Source: Flavobacterium sp. (GTDB lineage: Bacteria > Bacteroidota > Bacteroidia > Flavobacteriales > Flavobacteriaceae). Taken from it: a stretch of 64,000 nucleotides of DNA. Location: positions 50,935 to 114,934 of the forward strand of contig JAHEZJ010000020.1 of assembly GCA_023251135.1 (NCBI GenBank). Direction: 5' to 3'. How positions within the stretch are numbered: the stretch's first letter is position 1; every line of letters begins with the position of its first letter. The position numbers and the translations under genes were made by a program. Below the pieces are notes generated by a model. The model searched no databases and was not told where the DNA came from. It worked only from the letters and a program-made list of their open reading frames with translations. Of the stretch, positions 23,259 through 33,290 are shown piece after piece.

Positions 23259-25130
23259 TTACTTCAATTCATAAATAAAGGACTCTGAAGGCGCTATTTT
23301 AATTTTTACCACTCCTTCTCCATTAGTCACTTTTAAGGACACAGTACTCTTTTCATACAGTTGGTCTTTAAGTTCGTAGATTCCCTCCTTAAAATTCCAT
23401 TTTGCAATAATATCCGAAGGAATCTTCAACTCAAATTCACTTGTTTTTTCTGAAGAAAAATTAGTCACTATTATCAGTTTTTGATTCGCCGACCAGCGCA
23501 CATACGAATAAATCAAATCATCGTAATGAGGCGTATTCTGACGGTTTATGCTTTGAATTTCCTGAAAGTCCCCCATCAAAGCTGGGCTCTTAATTGAGAA
23601 GTTTAACAATCTCTTATAAAAATCACGAAGATTCTTTTCAGAAGCTGAAAGCTGTCCTCCGTCAAATTTTCCGTTATTCATCCAGCGCTGGTGGTTGGGT
23701 ACGCCGATATAATCAAATATTGAAGTTCGGGAGCGGGTTCCGAAACCAGCATTTTCATTTGCCGCCTCTCCTACCTCTTGTCCAAAATAAATCATCGTTG
23801 GCGCCGTACTAATAGTTGCAGAAACTACCATTAAAGGTTTTCCGCGTTCCGGAGTTCCTGCAAATTCAGGGCTCGCTAGACGCTGTTCGTCATGATTATC
23901 TAAAAAATGAAGCATATGATGCTCAATATCCGCCATTCTTTTTTGGATATCCGACAACTCATCTGGCAACGATTTTCCACGAATAACATCTTTCAGCTTA
24001 TCATAAGTCTCCACTTTATCGTACAGGTAATCCATTTTTCCTAAGCGGATGTAATTGCGATACTCATTCGGATTGTATACTTCTGCCAATAAAAAAGCAT
24101 TTGGATTTTTCATTTTGATCGCCGAATTCATATAACTCCAAAATTCGTACGGAACCATCTCGGCCATATCATAACGAAAACCATCTACTCCTTTATCGAT
24201 CCAATACAAAGCGATTGACCTGAACTTCTTCCAGGAATCCGGAACGTCTTTGCCCTGCCAAAAAGCAAAATGTTCCTGATACGATTTTTGATCAAATCCG
24301 GTAGGCAATTCAGCAAAATCCTTTGAACCATCAGGACGGATTCCGTAATTTACTTTCACCGTTTCATACCAGTCATTTTGATCCGGTTTTACTTTTCGCG
24401 AGCCATTTCCGGTCCATTTTGCAGGATTCTCATCAAACACACCATCCACAAGTGCATTTTTCTCTCCGTTCAACGGAATATCTCCATCCGGAATTTCAAA
24501 ATGATTGTTTGGGATATAGTAAAAGTTATTATCGCGCTTGTACTCCACATGAACATCATCAGCCGCACCAAAATCCTTCACTCCGATCGGATTGCTTTTT
24601 CCTTCGTATTTCCGCGCAATGTGATTGGGTACAATGTCAATAATCAATTTTAATCCAGCCTGATGTGTACGTTTGATCAAAGCCTCAAATTCCTGCAGTC
24701 GATTTGCCGGATTCACTGCTAAATCGGGGTTAACATTGTAATAATCTTTTACTGCATACGGAGATCCGGCACGGCCTTTTACTACCTCTGGATCATCATC
24801 CGAAATCCCATAGGCTTTATAATCCCCAACCAATGCGTGATGCGGGACACCCGTGTACCAAATATGGGTTACTCCTAAATCTTTGATTTCATGTAATGCT
24901 TTGTCGGTAAAATCATTAAATTTTCCAACACCATTCTCTTCAATAGTCCCCCAGGGTTTATTGGTGGTATTTTTATTCCCAAACAAACGCGTGAAGACCT
25001 GATACACCACAATCTTATTCTCTTTAGCAACCTCTTCTTTACTTGCGTTCATTTTTAGATCTTTGGTTTTACATGCTGAAAACAACAGGACGGCAGACAT
25101 TCCTGCAACAAAAATTTTCTTATTTATCAT
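23259..25130 (-). CDS. Lipoprotein alpha-amylase, glycoside hydrolase family 13
   Basis: I start at ATG 25128-25130 (623 aa) because the protein then begins with a lipoprotein signal (MINKKIFVAGM then LLFSAC, Cys20). An in-frame start 63 bases upstream would bury this signal. Catalytic residues are visible: nucleophile Asp321 in 'GFRYDMAE', acid/base Glu350 in 'LLAEVYN', and Asp414 in 'LDNHDEQR'. 'IDIVPNHI' (about 165-172) is region I. The C-terminal 80 residues form the usual beta domain. It should hydrolyse alpha-glucans at the cell surface, as SusG does, but no susCD genes are adjacent. The rest of the gap to 25494 holds a divergent leader region without a clear minus-strand promoter. Confidence 0.93.
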   Translation of the reverse strand: MINKKIFVAGMSAVLLFSACKTKDLKMNASKEEVAKENKIVVYQVFTRLFGNKNTTNKPWGTIEENGVGKFNDFTDKALHEIKDLGVTHIWYTGVPHHALVGDYKAYGISDDDPEVVKGRAGSPYAVKDYYNVNPDLAVNPANRLQEFEALIKRTHQAGLKLIIDIVPNHIARKYEGKSNPIGVKDFGAADDVHVEYKRDNNFYYIPNNHFEIPDGDIPLNGEKNALVDGVFDENPAKWTGNGSRKVKPDQNDWYETVKVNYGIRPDGSKDFAELPTGFDQKSYQEHFAFWQGKDVPDSWKKFRSIALYWIDKGVDGFRYDMAEMVPYEFWSYMNSAIKMKNPNAFLLAEVYNPNEYRNYIRLGKMDYLYDKVETYDKLKDVIRGKSLPDELSDIQKRMADIEHHMLHFLDNHDEQRLASPEFAGTPERGKPLMVVSATISTAPTMIYFGQEVGEAANENAGFGTRSRTSIFDYIGVPNHQRWMNNGKFDGGQLSASEKNLRDFYKRLLNFSIKSPALMGDFQEIQSINRQNTPHYDDLIYSYVRWSANQKLIIVTNFSSEKTSEFELKIPSDIIAKWNFKEGIYELKDQLYEKSTVSLKVTNGEGVVKIKIAPSESFIYELK

Positions 25131-25494
25131 ATTTACTTTAATAATCTGATTTGTTTCCTGACTAAAAATTATACTTCTAATTCCGGAAATCACTTCCTAA
25201 ATTTAGGCTAATTTTTAAATTCATCAGAAAACTAAAAACATTTTTGTTAGTGCACCCCTTCAAAATCGCCAACTACAACGTAAGAGTACACCGTTTTGTT
25301 GATAAATTAGATTCAAAACTACAGAGATAAATAGTACAAAGTTAGCCTTTGAAATGACTTAAAATTACGGAAACCATCAGGCTTTACGGCTCTTGCGCTC
25401 CTGCCCCTCTAAAAATAAATTGGCGTTGATAAATTAATCTTAATATCCATAAAGGTTCTAACCTTTTTCATAAATTTGACAAAAAATTAATCCA
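25131..25494. other. Divergent intergenic region, 364 bases
   Basis: AT-rich and without a gene. A perfect -7 box TAAATTTG at 25471-25478 would start transcription about ten bases before the TTG start codon of the OstA-like gene. A short hairpin GGTT-ct-AACC lies at 25454-25463. A slightly GC-rich stretch at 25378-25412 may be a repeat remnant. Confidence 0.5.
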
Positions 25495-27159
25495 TTGAAG
25501 AAATTACTCTTTTTCATATCCTATTGTTTGCTTTTTTTAAGCGTACAAGTCCTTTTTGCTCAAAAACCTAAAACAATAATTGTTGAAAATGCTGATTTTC
25601 AAGAAATCAACGAAAACGAAATCCCGGGAGCTTTACTATTAATTGGAAACGTAAAAGTAAATCACGATGGTGTTGTGCTTACCTGTAACCGCGCTTACTT
25701 TTTTCAAAAAGAAAATTATCTAAAAGCTTTTGGAAATGTACAATTAGTGCAGGGTGACACCTTGTTTCTAAACAGTAAATATGCCGAATACAGCGGAAAT
25801 GTAAAAAAAGCCTTTGCAACCGGAGATGCCGTAATGAGTTCTCCCGATGCCACTTTAAGCACCGATACCATAAACTTTGACCGAAATATTCAACAGGTAT
25901 TCTACAACACAAAAGGTACGATCATCAACAAAGACAATACACTGGTTAGTAAATCGGGAAGGTATTATGTTGCCGAGAAAAAATTTCAATTCTTAACTGC
26001 CGTTACCATTACCAATCCAAAATATGTTATAAAATCGAACCATTTGGATTATTATAGCAATTCAGGACACTCTTATTTACTTGGTCCTTCCACTATTACC
26101 AGTAAAGCCAATTACATTTATACGGAAAGAGGTTTTTATGATACCAAGAAAAATTTGGCGCATTTTCTGCGGAAATCCTACATCAAATATGACGATCGAC
26201 TCATAGAAGGCGATAGTTTGTACTACAATCGAAATATCGAATTTGCCTCTGCCACCCGAAATGTAAAAATCACAGACTCCATCAATCGGGGTATTGTAAA
26301 AGGCCATTATGCCGAAATTTACAAACTTAAAGATTCAATGTTCGTCACCAAAAGAGCGGTAGCCATAAATCTGGTCGAAAAAGATTCGGTTTATATTCAC
26401 GGAAAAAAACTGATGGTTACCGGAAAAGAAGGCGAACGTATTTTACGAGCTTACAACAACGTGCGTTTTTACAAAATAGACATGAGTGGAAAATGTGATT
26501 CTATTCATTCGAATTCCAAAACTGCTTTGACAAAACTGATTGGAAATCCAATTCTCTGGAACGGAGAAAGCCAGATTACCGGAGATGTAATGCATCTTAT
26601 TGGCGATAAAAACACCAAAAAACTGGACTCCTTAAAAGTCCTCAACAACACCTTTATTGTCTCGCGGGATACCCTCGGAACCGGCTACAATCAGGTCAAG
26701 GGACTCAATTTGTTTGGGAAATTCAAGGAAGGAAAACTACACGATGTCGATGTGATCAAAAACACCGAGGTGATCTATTACATGCGCAATGACGACAATG
26801 AATTAATCGGAATCAACAAAAATGTAAGCAGTAAAATCAATCTGATCATTGAAAATAATGATATTGAAACCATTACTTTTTTCAACAAAGTAGACGGTGA
26901 CGTATATCCTGAAGCCGATTTACCTGAAAATGCCCGTAAATTAAAAGGCTTACGTTGGCGAGGCGACGAACGAATAAAGTCGAAAGACGATATTTTTACC
27001 GCTGAAGACAATGAAATGAACGATAAATTAATCCAGGAAGGAAAAGACGATGAGGCTAAAGATAAAGATACTCCGATAAAAGTCAGAAAAGAAACGCTGG
27101 ATTACGACAAAAAGAAACCCGCGGTGAAGAAAACTACTAATGCTAAGAGTAAAAAATAG
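25495..27159 (+). CDS. OstA-like periplasmic protein (LptA/LptD_N-related), TTG start
   Basis: The 554 aa protein has a signal peptide (MKKLLFFISYCLLFL...LFAQ) and a long series of repeated beta strands of the OstA kind ('GALLLIGNVKVNHDGVVLTC', 'KAFGNVQLVQGDTLFLNS', 'AFATGDAVMSSPDATLSTD'). Such beta-jellyroll proteins form part of the LPS transport bridge (LptA) or the LptD N-terminus. This Bacteroidota version is longer than LptA (about 180 aa) and ends in a charged Lys/Asp-rich tail. The start codon is TTG; no ATG lies nearby in frame, and the signal peptide begins exactly there. A role in envelope lipid transport is inferred. Confidence 0.8.
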   Translation: MKKLLFFISYCLLFLSVQVLFAQKPKTIIVENADFQEINENEIPGALLLIGNVKVNHDGVVLTCNRAYFFQKENYLKAFGNVQLVQGDTLFLNSKYAEYSGNVKKAFATGDAVMSSPDATLSTDTINFDRNIQQVFYNTKGTIINKDNTLVSKSGRYYVAEKKFQFLTAVTITNPKYVIKSNHLDYYSNSGHSYLLGPSTITSKANYIYTERGFYDTKKNLAHFLRKSYIKYDDRLIEGDSLYYNRNIEFASATRNVKITDSINRGIVKGHYAEIYKLKDSMFVTKRAVAINLVEKDSVYIHGKKLMVTGKEGERILRAYNNVRFYKIDMSGKCDSIHSNSKTALTKLIGNPILWNGESQITGDVMHLIGDKNTKKLDSLKVLNNTFIVSRDTLGTGYNQVKGLNLFGKFKEGKLHDVDVIKNTEVIYYMRNDDNELIGINKNVSSKINLIIENNDIETITFFNKVDGDVYPEADLPENARKLKGLRWRGDERIKSKDDIFTAEDNEMNDKLIQEGKDDEAKDKDTPIKVRKETLDYDKKKPAVKKTTNAKSKK

Positions 27160-27245
27160 TTTTCAGTATTCAGTCGCAGTCGCAGTTTTCACTAACTGAA
27201 AACCGAGACTGAAAACTGAGACTAATATCCCTTTGAACCTTAAAG
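27160..27245. repeat. CAGTCGCAGTTTTCAGT inverted repeat and CCTTTGAACC unit
   Basis: 'gttttcagtattcagtcgc' (27160-27178) faces 'gactgaaaactgagac' (27206-27221), forming a fold-back. A related GTCGCAGTTTTCAGT stretch occurs at 51698-51712. The unit 'ccctttgaacctta' ends six bases before the next start codon. Confidence 0.6.
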
Positions 27246-27248
27246 AAA

Positions 27249-28445
27249 ATGAATCCAGATTTTATAAAATACCAGGCACAAACTTCACCATACCCATTGG
27301 GAATGGAGGTTTCACACGCCATTGGCTCGTACATTTACGACACTAACGATAAAAAATACTTAGATTTTGTAGCAGGTGTTTCTGCCTGTACACTTGGACA
27401 TCAGCACCCGAGAGTGAATCAGGCCATTAAAGATCAGCTCGACAAGTATTCGCATGTGATGGTTTATGGCGAATATTCTCAAAGTCCGGCGGTACAATAT
27501 TGCAAACTAATGGCTTCCCTCCTGCCTGAATCTTTAAGCAAAACATATTTGGTTAACTCAGGAACAGAAGCGATTGAAGGAGCCTTAAAACTAGCCAAGC
27601 GAACAACAGGCCGCAGCCAGCTGATTTCCTGCCACAACGCCTATCATGGCAATACTATGGGATCTATGAGTGTTATGGGCTTTGAAGAGCGCAAACAAGC
27701 CTTCAGACCCCTGCTACCGGATGTTGATTTTATTACCTTCAATAACGAAGAAGATTTACAAAAAATAACGACCCGAACGGCAGCCATATTATTAGAAACC
27801 ATTCAGGGAGGTGCCGGATTTATTGAACCTCACAACAATTTTCTTCAAAAAGTCAGAAAGCGTTGTGACGAAGTTGGTGCCCTGATGATTGTTGACGAAA
27901 TCCAGCCTGGCTTTGGCCGAACCGGAAAACTATTTGGCTTTCAGAATTACGATGTCGTTCCGGATATTGTAGTGATGGGAAAAGGAATGGGAGGCGGAAT
28001 GCCGGTAGGTGCCTTTACAGCTTCGGCAGAAAAAATGGATCTTTTGACCGAAAATCCGAAACTGGGACATATTACCACTTTTGGAGGCCACCCTGTCATT
28101 GCGTCAGCCTGCCTGGCTACTTTGCAGGAATTAACTGAAACAAACATAATGCAGGAGGCTTTAGAAAAAGAAAAACTCTTCAGATCGCTTTTGGTACATC
28201 CTTTGATAAAGGAAGTTAGAGGAAAAGGACTAATGCTTGCCGCGATGACCGAAACTGCCGAAATAACCAATGAAGTTATTTTAAACTGTCAGGACAAAGG
28301 GCTTATATTATTCTGGTTGCTTTTTGAAGGATGCGCCATAAGAATAACACCTCCATTAACCATTTCTGAAGAAGAAATCAAAGAAGGCTGTGCCATAATT
28401 TTAGAGGTTATGGATGAAATCCTGAAAAAGAAACAACAAGTTTAA
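27249..28445 (+). CDS. Class III PLP-dependent aminotransferase
   Basis: A 398 aa fold-type I aminotransferase of the acetylornithine/ornithine/4-aminobutyrate group. NSGTEA is at 103-108, the cofactor aspartate region VDEIQPGFGRTG at 215-226 (Asp216) and the Schiff-base Lys245 in 'VVMGKGMGGG'. Length is normal. The substrate cannot be fixed: no arginine synthesis or GABA gene is nearby, so it is unlikely to be the dedicated argD. It follows the OstA-like gene after a repeat of about 85 bases and may be co-transcribed with it. Confidence 0.9.
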   Translation: MNPDFIKYQAQTSPYPLGMEVSHAIGSYIYDTNDKKYLDFVAGVSACTLGHQHPRVNQAIKDQLDKYSHVMVYGEYSQSPAVQYCKLMASLLPESLSKTYLVNSGTEAIEGALKLAKRTTGRSQLISCHNAYHGNTMGSMSVMGFEERKQAFRPLLPDVDFITFNNEEDLQKITTRTAAILLETIQGGAGFIEPHNNFLQKVRKRCDEVGALMIVDEIQPGFGRTGKLFGFQNYDVVPDIVVMGKGMGGGMPVGAFTASAEKMDLLTENPKLGHITTFGGHPVIASACLATLQELTETNIMQEALEKEKLFRSLLVHPLIKEVRGKGLMLAAMTETAEITNEVILNCQDKGLILFWLLFEGCAIRITPPLTISEEEIKEGCAIILEVMDEILKKKQQV

Positions 28446-28656
28446 TAAAACGCATGATAACCGGGATTTGTTTCCCATCGGTATCTAAAAATAATAACAA
28501 ATAATCTTTTGATAAATCAGAAGATTATGACTAAAAACAGAATCGGAATTCTGTCCATATTGTTAATTAAATTGTTCAAAACAATTAATTTCCTTTCCCC
28601 ACAGCAATAATATGGTTGCCTAAATTTATAACAGGCTAATTTCAAATAAAGATAGT

Positions 28657-30051
28657 ATGCAATTAAGCAACGAAGAAGAAGATTATAACCTATCCCTATC
28701 CAAATTTGAGTCGATGTTAAAAACTAACAAAGTACTCTTTTTTGATTCTGAAGAATTCGAAGAAATTATTCTTCATTATTTAGACATAGGTAAGGCTAAT
28801 TTAGCAAAGAAGGCCTTAAAACTTGCATTAGACCAACACCCAAAATCTACAGGCTTAAAATTAGTACAAGTAGAAATGCTGGTTTACGACGATAAACTGG
28901 AAATCGCCGAAAAACTCTTAAATGAGTTGTATGCAATTGAACCTAACAACGAGGAAATTTACATCCAGAAAGCCAATATCTGTTCTAAGAGAGATCAACA
29001 CGAAAAAGCGGTAGAATTGCTTAAAATTGCCCTGCAATTTACAGATGATTACGCCGACGTGTACAACCTGATTGGAATGGAGTATCTTTTTATGGATAAC
29101 CTCGAGATGGCAAAAGACAGCTTCATCAAATGTCTTGAAGAAGACTTAGAAGATCAGTCTGCTCTTTACAACGTGGTGTATTGTTTTGAATTTTTAGATC
29201 AAAACCAGGAAGCCATCGTGTATCTTAACAATTATATCAATAAAAACCCGTATAGCGAAATTGCCTGGCACCAGCTTGGACGTTTGCATTATGGTGTAAA
29301 AGAATACGAAAACGCCATTCGCGCTTTTGATTATGCAACGCTGATTGACGATGAGTTTTTGGGCGCTTTTATGGAAAAAGCAAAAGCTTACGAACGTTTA
29401 AAAAAATACAACGAAGCTATTGAAAGCTACAACCGTACTATCGAGCTTGACGATGCCACTTCCTATGCTTTATTGCGTATTGGAAAATGCTATGAAAAAC
29501 TCGGAAATTCGGCAAAAGCGTTACAATATTACAACCAAACGGTACATGAGGATCCGCTTTTAGACAAAGGATGGATCGCCATTACGGACTTTCATGTACG
29601 CCAGAAAAATTTTCAAAAAGCCCTGTTTTTTGTCAACAAAGCACTAGCAATCGACAATCAAAATCGTTTGTACTGGAAACGTTATGCAACGATCAACAAA
29701 CAAATGAACTTTTTTGAAGAAGCTGAATTTGGATACAGAAAAGCGGTTGAATTTGGAGATTATGCTTTGGATACCTGGTTATTCTGGGTTGATATTTTGC
29801 AGTTTCTGGGCGAATTCGAAAGCGCCATTCAGACCCTACTACAGGCCACCGAATATTTTCCGGAAGAAAACGAAATCGAATACCGATTGGCAGGATTGTA
29901 TTTCATGATTCAGGACACTACCAAAGCTAAATTTCATTTGAGCAATGGTTTGCGTTTAAACTTTGATAATTACATCTTAATCGAAGATTTATTTCCGGTA
30001 GTATGGTCGAAAAAAACGGTTCAAAATTACATTGAAAAACACAGAAAATAA
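28657..30051 (+). CDS. Tetratricopeptide repeat protein
   Basis: A 464 aa soluble protein made of about ten TPR helix pairs from residue 40 to the end ('AWHQLGRLHYGVKEYENAIR', 'AKAYERLKKYNEAIESYNRT', 'LLRIGKCYEKLGNSAKALQY'). There is no signal peptide, so it acts in the cytoplasm, probably as a binding scaffold. It ends two bases before aroE, so the two are co-transcribed. The partner is unknown. The upstream gap 28446-28656 shows only AT-rich sequence. Confidence 0.88.
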   Translation: MQLSNEEEDYNLSLSKFESMLKTNKVLFFDSEEFEEIILHYLDIGKANLAKKALKLALDQHPKSTGLKLVQVEMLVYDDKLEIAEKLLNELYAIEPNNEEIYIQKANICSKRDQHEKAVELLKIALQFTDDYADVYNLIGMEYLFMDNLEMAKDSFIKCLEEDLEDQSALYNVVYCFEFLDQNQEAIVYLNNYINKNPYSEIAWHQLGRLHYGVKEYENAIRAFDYATLIDDEFLGAFMEKAKAYERLKKYNEAIESYNRTIELDDATSYALLRIGKCYEKLGNSAKALQYYNQTVHEDPLLDKGWIAITDFHVRQKNFQKALFFVNKALAIDNQNRLYWKRYATINKQMNFFEEAEFGYRKAVEFGDYALDTWLFWVDILQFLGEFESAIQTLLQATEYFPEENEIEYRLAGLYFMIQDTTKAKFHLSNGLRLNFDNYILIEDLFPVVWSKKTVQNYIEKHRK

Positions 30052-30053
30052 TA

Positions 30054-30803
30054 ATGATTGATATTTTAAGAAGACGTTTTGGCTTATTGGGCCGTAATAT
30101 TAGTTACTCTTTTTCAAAAGGATATTTTACAGAAAAATTTAGCGATGAAGTTTTTGCCGGCAACAGCTACGAAAATTTCGACATTTCTGAAATCAATTAT
30201 TTCACAGAATTAGTGAAAAACAATCCCGATTTAAAAGGTTTGAATGTTACAATTCCTTACAAAGAACAAGTCATTCCATTCTTAGATAAGCTATCCAAAA
30301 AAGCAGCTTTAATTGGTGCTGTAAATACTATTAAGTTTACCAAAAGCGGAAAATTAAAAGGATACAACACCGATTATTACGGCTTCAAAAAGTCATTAGA
30401 ACCTTTACTGGAACCGCATCATAAAAAAGCATTGATTCTGGGAACAGGCGGAGCCTCAAAAGGGGTTGCTTTTGCTCTGGATGAGTTAGGTATACTTTAT
30501 ACTTTTGTTTCGAGAGAAGCCAAAGAAAACATCATCGATTATAACTTAATCAATGCGACTACTTTTGATAATTTTCAGATCATCATTAACTGTACACCTG
30601 TAGGAACAATTCCTGACACAGATGCTTGCCCTGATATTCCGTACGAGTTTTTTACCGACAAACATATTGCTTACGACTTAATTTATAATCCGGCAGAAAC
30701 CGAATTTTTAAAAAGAGCGAAGAAAAAGGGTGCCATCATAAAAAATGGCTATGATATGCTTATTTTTCAGGCGGAAAAAGCATGGAAAATCTGGAACAAA
30801 TAA
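30054..30803 (+). CDS. aroE: Shikimate dehydrogenase
   Basis: Reduces 3-dehydroshikimate with NADPH in aromatic amino acid synthesis. The 249 aa protein has the substrate site 'LLGRNISYSFSK' (11-22), catalytic Lys70 in 'NVTIPYKEQV', Asp107 in 'GYNTDYYG', and the NADP-binding GTGGASKG at 130-137. It is slightly shorter than the E. coli enzyme (272 aa) but all key residues are present. It directly follows the TPR gene and ends at a good terminator. Confidence 0.96.
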   Translation: MIDILRRRFGLLGRNISYSFSKGYFTEKFSDEVFAGNSYENFDISEINYFTELVKNNPDLKGLNVTIPYKEQVIPFLDKLSKKAALIGAVNTIKFTKSGKLKGYNTDYYGFKKSLEPLLEPHHKKALILGTGGASKGVAFALDELGILYTFVSREAKENIIDYNLINATTFDNFQIIINCTPVGTIPDTDACPDIPYEFFTDKHIAYDLIYNPAETEFLKRAKKKGAIIKNGYDMLIFQAEKAWKIWNK

Positions 30804-30836
30804 AAAATCAAGACAGAACAGTACTTCAAATATCTC

Positions 30837-30878
30837 AACCCGACAGTTTTCAAAAACCTGTCGGGTTTGTTGTTTTTA
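30837..30878 (+). terminator. Terminator of the TPR-aroE operon
   Basis: AACCCGACAG (30837-30846), 11-base loop, CTGTCGGGTT (30858-30867) followed by a T-rich stretch. Confidence 0.8.
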
Positions 30879-31100
30879 TAACTAATAATGTATAAAACAG
30901 CTTTTTCTTTGTTCCTAATCAAAATAAAACAGACCAAGCTGTCTTCATACTATCATTTTCTTTTTGATTTTCTAAAAATTTCGGCAATTTATAATTTAAA
31001 TTAACTTCAAAAAATCAACAAAAAAACCCGCATCATATCTTTAAATTAAACCAATTAGTAAGAATTTCATCGTAAAATAACGTATAAACAAACGATTTAT

Positions 31101-31131
31101 TTTGTAGTTAGAAACACCTTTACTATCTTTC
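31101..31131 (+). promoter_or_regulatory. Promoter of the DUF349 gene
   Basis: TTTG (31101-31104), exactly 19 bases, TATCTTTC (31124-31131): one mismatch from the Bacteroidota consensus. The rest of the gap 30879-31100 is AT-rich, and I see nothing else in it. Confidence 0.65.
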
Positions 31132-31165
31132 GCTCTGTTTAAAATAAAAACCTTATACATTTAAA

Positions 31166-33157
31166 ATGTTAGAAGAAAAGAATGATAACCTGCAAGAAGC
31201 AGACGGAAAATTAGAAATCGACACTAACGATTCTACTCAAAATAGTGCAATTGAAACGGCTGATGCCGATGCAGTAACTGAAAATACAATTTCAGACCCT
31301 GAAATTGAATCAGAAGTCCCTGCGGAAGCTATTGAAGTCAATCATCAAACTGCATTAGATGCCATAACAAATTCGAATGCCGAAGAAAGTGAAGATGAGA
31401 CGCTTAAAGAGCGCCACGAGATTCCTATGCAGGATTATGACACCTTTTCTTTGGATGCGCTTGTTGATGAATTGAAAAAACTGATTAATACTGACAAAGT
31501 AATGTCGGTTAAAGATCATATCGAAGAAATCAAGAAGTCGTTTTTATTACAATACAACCACCTTATAGAAGAGAAAAAAGAAGAATTCAATGCTTCTAAA
31601 CAAGATCCGAATGAAGAATTCGAATACCACTCTCCTTTAAAATCTAAATTTGACGAGTACTATAATGTTTTCAGAGAGAAAAGAAATGCTCATTTTAAAC
31701 ATTTACAAACCAATCTGAAATCGAATTTAGAAAACAGACTTGCCATCGTTGAAGAGTTAAAAGAACTAATCAACCCGCAGGAAAACATCAAAGACACGCT
31801 TAAACATTTTAATGATTTAAGAGAAAGATGGAAGAATGCCGGTGCAATTCCGAAAGACAAATACAACCATGTCTGGAACAATTATCATTTTCATGTAGAA
31901 AACTTTTATGATTATCTGCATTTAGATCGTGAAGCCAGAGATTTAGATTTTAAACACAATCTGGAACAAAAACAAAAGATAATTGCTCGCGTTGAAGAAT
32001 TGGTCAACGAAACCGACATTAGCAAATCATTCCGTGAATTACAGGACTTACACCGCATCTGGAAAGAAGATATTGGGCCAGTTTCTAAAGAACACCGCGA
32101 TACGATCTGGAACAGATTTAGTGAACTTACTAAAAAAATTCACGACAAAAGAGAAGTTTTGTTTGAAAGCCAAAGAGCAAACGAACAAAATAACCTTGAC
32201 GTTAAAAAGGAGATCATTGCAAAAATCGAGGTTTTAGGAACCGAAAAAGTAAATTCTCACTCACAGTGGCTGGTACAAATTCAAAAAGTAGAAGGCCTTA
32301 GAAATGAGTTTTTCGCTGCCGGAAAAGTTCCTTCAGAAGTAAATGAAGAAACCTGGGCCGCTTTTAAAACTGCCGTTAGAAACTTTAATTCTTTTAAAAA
32401 TTCATTTTACAAAGACATTAAAAAAGACCAAAACGACAATTTAAACAAAAAGATGGCGCTGGTAGCAAAAGCCAAAGAACTACAGGAAAGCACCGATTTT
32501 ACTGCCACTACCCCTATCATGAAACAAATTCAGGAAGAGTGGAAACAAATTGGCCACGTTCCTAAAAAGTACTCTGATAAAATCTGGAAAGAATTTAAAG
32601 ATGCCTGCAATCACTATTTTGACAAATTAAAAGAGCACAAATCAGAAGAAAACGTTGATGAAGTAGCTGCTTTCGACAACAAAAAAGCATATTTAGACAT
32701 CCTGAGAGCTTACCAACTAACGGGTGATCACAAAACAGATCTGGATGCGATTAAAGCGCACATCGAAATCTGGAAAGGATACGGAAAAGTGCCTTTTGCA
32801 AGACGTCATATTGAAGGGAAATTCAATAAAATTTTAGACGCTCTTTTTGAAAAACTAAGTTTGAGTAAAAAAGAAACCGAAATGATGCGTTTCTCCAACC
32901 GAATTGATTCTTTGTCTGACAGTAACGATACGCGTAAATTAGACAATGAAAAGATTTTCTTAATGCGTAAAATTGAAGAAGTTCAAAATGAAATTTTCCA
33001 ATTGGAAAACAACATTCAGTTCTTTGCCAATACAAAAAATGCCAAGAAAGAAAATTCGATTGTACTTGAAGTTCGCAAAAACATTGCCATTCACAAAGAA
33101 AGCCTTGACGTTTGGAAAGAAAAGCTAAAACAATTGCGCAACTTAAATCAGGAATAA
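31166..33157 (+). CDS. DUF349 repeat protein
   Basis: A 663 aa soluble protein. The first 90 residues are acidic and likely disordered (about a third Asp/Glu). Then five DUF349 repeats follow, each with a helix pair and a W-x3-G-x-(V/I)-P core: 'RWKNAGAIPKD', 'IWKEDIGPVSKE', 'EFFAAGKVPSE' (Trp lost), 'EWKQIGHVPKK' and 'IWKGYGKVPFA'. The C-terminus is a long coiled coil ('MRKIEEVQNEIFQLENNIQ'). DUF349 proteins have no settled function. It has its own promoter and terminator. Confidence 0.9.
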   Translation: MLEEKNDNLQEADGKLEIDTNDSTQNSAIETADADAVTENTISDPEIESEVPAEAIEVNHQTALDAITNSNAEESEDETLKERHEIPMQDYDTFSLDALVDELKKLINTDKVMSVKDHIEEIKKSFLLQYNHLIEEKKEEFNASKQDPNEEFEYHSPLKSKFDEYYNVFREKRNAHFKHLQTNLKSNLENRLAIVEELKELINPQENIKDTLKHFNDLRERWKNAGAIPKDKYNHVWNNYHFHVENFYDYLHLDREARDLDFKHNLEQKQKIIARVEELVNETDISKSFRELQDLHRIWKEDIGPVSKEHRDTIWNRFSELTKKIHDKREVLFESQRANEQNNLDVKKEIIAKIEVLGTEKVNSHSQWLVQIQKVEGLRNEFFAAGKVPSEVNEETWAAFKTAVRNFNSFKNSFYKDIKKDQNDNLNKKMALVAKAKELQESTDFTATTPIMKQIQEEWKQIGHVPKKYSDKIWKEFKDACNHYFDKLKEHKSEENVDEVAAFDNKKAYLDILRAYQLTGDHKTDLDAIKAHIEIWKGYGKVPFARRHIEGKFNKILDALFEKLSLSKKETEMMRFSNRIDSLSDSNDTRKLDNEKIFLMRKIEEVQNEIFQLENNIQFFANTKNAKKENSIVLEVRKNIAIHKESLDVWKEKLKQLRNLNQE

Positions 33158-33194
33158 TTATCTGATCGATCAAAGTCGAAACGATTTAAATACA

Positions 33195-33230
33195 GAGACT
33201 GCAGCGAAGAAATTCTCTGCAGTTTTTTTT
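33195..33230 (+). terminator. Terminator of the DUF349 gene
   Basis: ACTGCAG (33198-33204), loop of 12, CTGCAGT (33217-33223), then eight T residues. Confidence 0.8.
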
Positions 33231-33290
33231 ATGCTTTAAAATCTCCATCAAAACTTTTGAACTGTCTTTGAAAGCGGCTTAACGTAAATT

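Noticed and set aside
25131-25193. Amylase start 63 bases further upstream
   Set aside because: It would place 21 residues before a clear lipoprotein signal.
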